16,444 nucleotides of DNA, from positions 1-16,444 of the forward strand of contig JAIXVN010000066.1 in the NCBI GenBank assembly GCA_027483005.1, written 5' to 3'. Every line of letters begins with the position of its first letter. Position 1 is the stretch's first letter. Below are positions 16,101-16,444 of this stretch, in pieces. The translations under genes were made by a program, and so were the position numbers. Below the pieces are notes generated by a model. It was not told where the DNA came from. It worked only from the letters and a program-made list of their open reading frames with translations, and ran no database searches. The stretch comes from Verrucomicrobiaceae bacterium. Its GTDB lineage: Bacteria > Verrucomicrobiota > Verrucomicrobiia > Verrucomicrobiales > Akkermansiaceae.

Positions 16101-16171
16101 AGCAATTTCCCGTCCTTGAAGGCTTTCCAGCCACTGGCGGCCTTGAGGTCGGATTCAGTCCAGTTGGGCAT
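13118..16171 (-). CDS. SWIM zinc-finger SNF2/RapA-type DEAD-box ATPase
   Basis: This 1,017-residue protein is a SWI2/SNF2 superfamily 2 ATPase that translocates on DNA. Bacterial members of this type may act on RNA polymerase or nucleoprotein, but the precise role is unknown. A SWIM zinc finger lies at the N-terminus: Cys67, Cys69, Cys79 and His81 in VKCSCPENQTTGAICAHAV (CxC-x9-CxH). The region 120-520 is the poorly conserved SNF2-associated segment. The motor starts near 545 (LLRPYQRDGISWL). Motif I is ADDMGLGKT with Lys578, Ia is VLIVTPTSLLGNWRAEF, and motif II is VDEAS (673-676). Motif III is ALSGTPVEN, motif V is ISLKAGGYGLNLTAAD, and motif VI is ATDRAHRIGQ with Arg956 and Arg959. All motor motifs are present, so it should hydrolyse ATP; the DEAS box departs from the usual DEAQ/DEAH. 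ATG 16171 gives MPNWTESDLKAA, with no Shine-Dalgarno sequence. It is 108 bases downstream of the methyltransferase gene on the same strand. Confidence 0.96.
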   Translation of the reverse strand: MPNWTESDLKAASGWKAFKDGKLLFESGQISQAKSSPEGWTGAVKAGSRLIRHSVKVPAPGHFEVKCSCPENQTTGAICAHAVATGLSLVTQRSTVSAPGSASEMALSPRSTPARPNTVPAFSLKLPPNWRDSLSRGRLTVTVAIDLAASPEPADVRLADWLILQGVTSLAKPIPLSLDPARLSGFLVTLCDHPRFLSGTEPITLSQGRMLALGQPVREGEFALLKAIETIISIDQQFAALSDSAISLLGAGAPPTDLAPCFHDWLSGRPARVPLKLLLRRAPVWEDWIALPDDSWLGTLRLTPAVPRFELSLDGNLQQLQARLSVRYFDLPPLVPGDFDDPHFPRPGTDGSWQVRDTVLEMEALATLSAAGFIPKDTRTGIYLLQSESAILSFCAHRLPELRSRWTIEESPRVQKTAGSIQAVRPKFEVLGSGQDWLAFDYSFQTDAGIEVSRAEVLQWLRSGRSSKTTPGGRTLVLDQEATELLDPLLSELEIRQEDGHFIGPKAIGEIVTEFRNKSPKAKTSNGLPEYSDPLSTTLAAGTADLLRPYQRDGISWLSDRLERFGGALLADDMGLGKTLQTIAAIERVFELSSGDSAHGPVLIVTPTSLLGNWRAEFQRFAPGRTVRILHGAQRDAERNRITDQDVVVTSFGTLARDLAWHLGREYRLVAVDEASLMRNPDTDHAKAISKLRSKRRIALSGTPVENGVRDLWSIFRFIQPGWLGTLADFKDRYEAPLQEIPRPKSTLERLRLKTSPFILRRTKEEVASDLPSKLIIDDYCELSADQRQVYRDILGEGGKRIDEIRKSAGSGAARIQMLTTLLRLRQVCCDLALLKNDRLSALAIERRSAKLERLLERIDEAAMGGHRMLVFSQFQAQLLEIRKRLSGSQIDSFLLDGSTRNRQQLVDEFQKPTGPPVFLISLKAGGYGLNLTAADTVVHFDPWWNPAAEAQATDRAHRIGQNRPVTVYRLLTRGTVEEKVVQLQANKRELANATFDESGQGDVGWSETELFDLLRS

Positions 16172-16198
16172 GCGTGGTCAGAGATTTCAGATTTTCAA

Positions 16199-16225
16199 CC
16201 ACGAATAAAGAGGATGGACACGAAT
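16199..16225. repeat. Degenerate CACGAAT direct repeat
   Basis: CACGAAT occurs at 16200-16206 and 16219-16225, inside the 108-base gap between the methyltransferase stop and the SNF2 start. The surrounding text (ACCACGAATAAAG...GGACACGAATGAG) resembles the short CACGAAT/CACGGAT-type intergenic repeats that I recall from environmental bacterial genomes. With only two copies here, membership in such a family is an inference. Confidence 0.4.
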
Positions 16226-16279
16226 GAGAGAATGGGTTGGGGATAACGGGCTTTTTCTATTCGGCTTCGGATTTCGAAT

Positions 16280-16444
16280 TTATCCCCGCCGTGGTTTCCT
16301 AGCTGTCATCATGCCCCGATCGGCGGCGGTATTCTGATACACGATATCCTCGAACCCGGCTTCCTGGAGATATTCGCGGTATTCAGAAGTGGCGTAACAT
16401 TTTCCTTGGGTGGAGTGCATCAATAGCGCGGAGTATTCCGCGAC
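16280..16444 (-). CDS. Probable class I SAM-dependent methyltransferase, C-terminal 54 residues
   Basis: A minus-strand frame enters from the right edge and ends at TAA (16280-16282). It reads EYSALLMHSTQGKCYATSEY, then REYLQEAGFEDIVYQNTAAD, then RGMMTARKPRRG. The order of a hydrophobic strand (SALLMHST), a helix containing EYREYLQEAGF, a strand (DIVYQNT) and a final TARKP is the typical end of small-molecule methyltransferases related to O-methyltransferases (helix E, then strands 6 and 7). The SAM-binding motif lies off-window, so the substrate and even the family remain tentative. The frame is too short to be named alone, but its pattern is not that of a random reading frame. It probably precedes the SNF2 gene in transcription. 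Confidence 0.6.
   Translation of the reverse strand, partial: VAEYSALLMHSTQGKCYATSEYREYLQEAGFEDIVYQNTAADRGMMTARKPRRG

Noticed and set aside
13118..16444. Defence island (SNF2 plus methyltransferase)
   Set aside because: The visible methyltransferase end resembles small-molecule enzymes rather than a DNA methylase, and no nuclease, restriction or phage gene is present in the window.

Overview
This window comes from a GC-rich (roughly 60% by eye) Gram-negative bacterium. The evidence for Gram-negative is a complete tripartite efflux pump with an outer-membrane lipoprotein. Several poorly conserved secreted proteins and a long SWIM/SNF2 protein suggest Verrucomicrobiota or a relative. That assignment is an inference from protein character, not a database match.

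Layout, left to right. Bases 1-2679 (minus strand) hold the first 893 codons of the large subunit of glutamate synthase (gltB). It has the class II glutamine amidotransferase domain and the central domain, and runs off the left edge just where the FMN domain should begin. Bases 2837-8648 (minus strand) hold a three-gene RND efflux operon in the order periplasmic adaptor lipoprotein, inner-membrane RND permease, outer-membrane factor lipoprotein. Intergenic gaps are 12 and 19 bases, and no regulator gene is beside it. Next on the minus strand come a DUF3592-type membrane protein (8796-9314) and, just upstream of it, an alpha/beta-hydrolase-fold protein (9332-10192) whose nucleophile serine is missing. 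Divergent from the hydrolase are two plus-strand genes for unrecognised exported proteins. One has 294 residues (10269-11153). The other is Ala-rich with an internal duplication and a Gly-rich tail (11253-11876), and is followed by a strong, elaborate hairpin terminator.

From 11964 to 13117 coding density is low. One small two-segment membrane protein gene is plausible (12533-12853, minus). Beside it, at 12891-13041, is a cluster of five short GGAGC hairpins whose stems vary in sequence but stay paired. This is the most unusual structure in the window. A SWIM-SNF2 family ATPase fills 13118-16171 (minus). The right edge carries the last 54 codons of a probable SAM-dependent methyltransferase (minus).

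Functionally, the left half is core nitrogen assimilation plus a multidrug-type efflux pump. The middle is lineage-specific envelope or secreted genes of unknown role. The right is a chromatin/DNA- or RNA-polymerase-associated ATPase. I see no phage, IS element, CRISPR array, tRNA or rRNA. Most start codons lack a clear Shine-Dalgarno sequence; the hydrolase is the clear exception.
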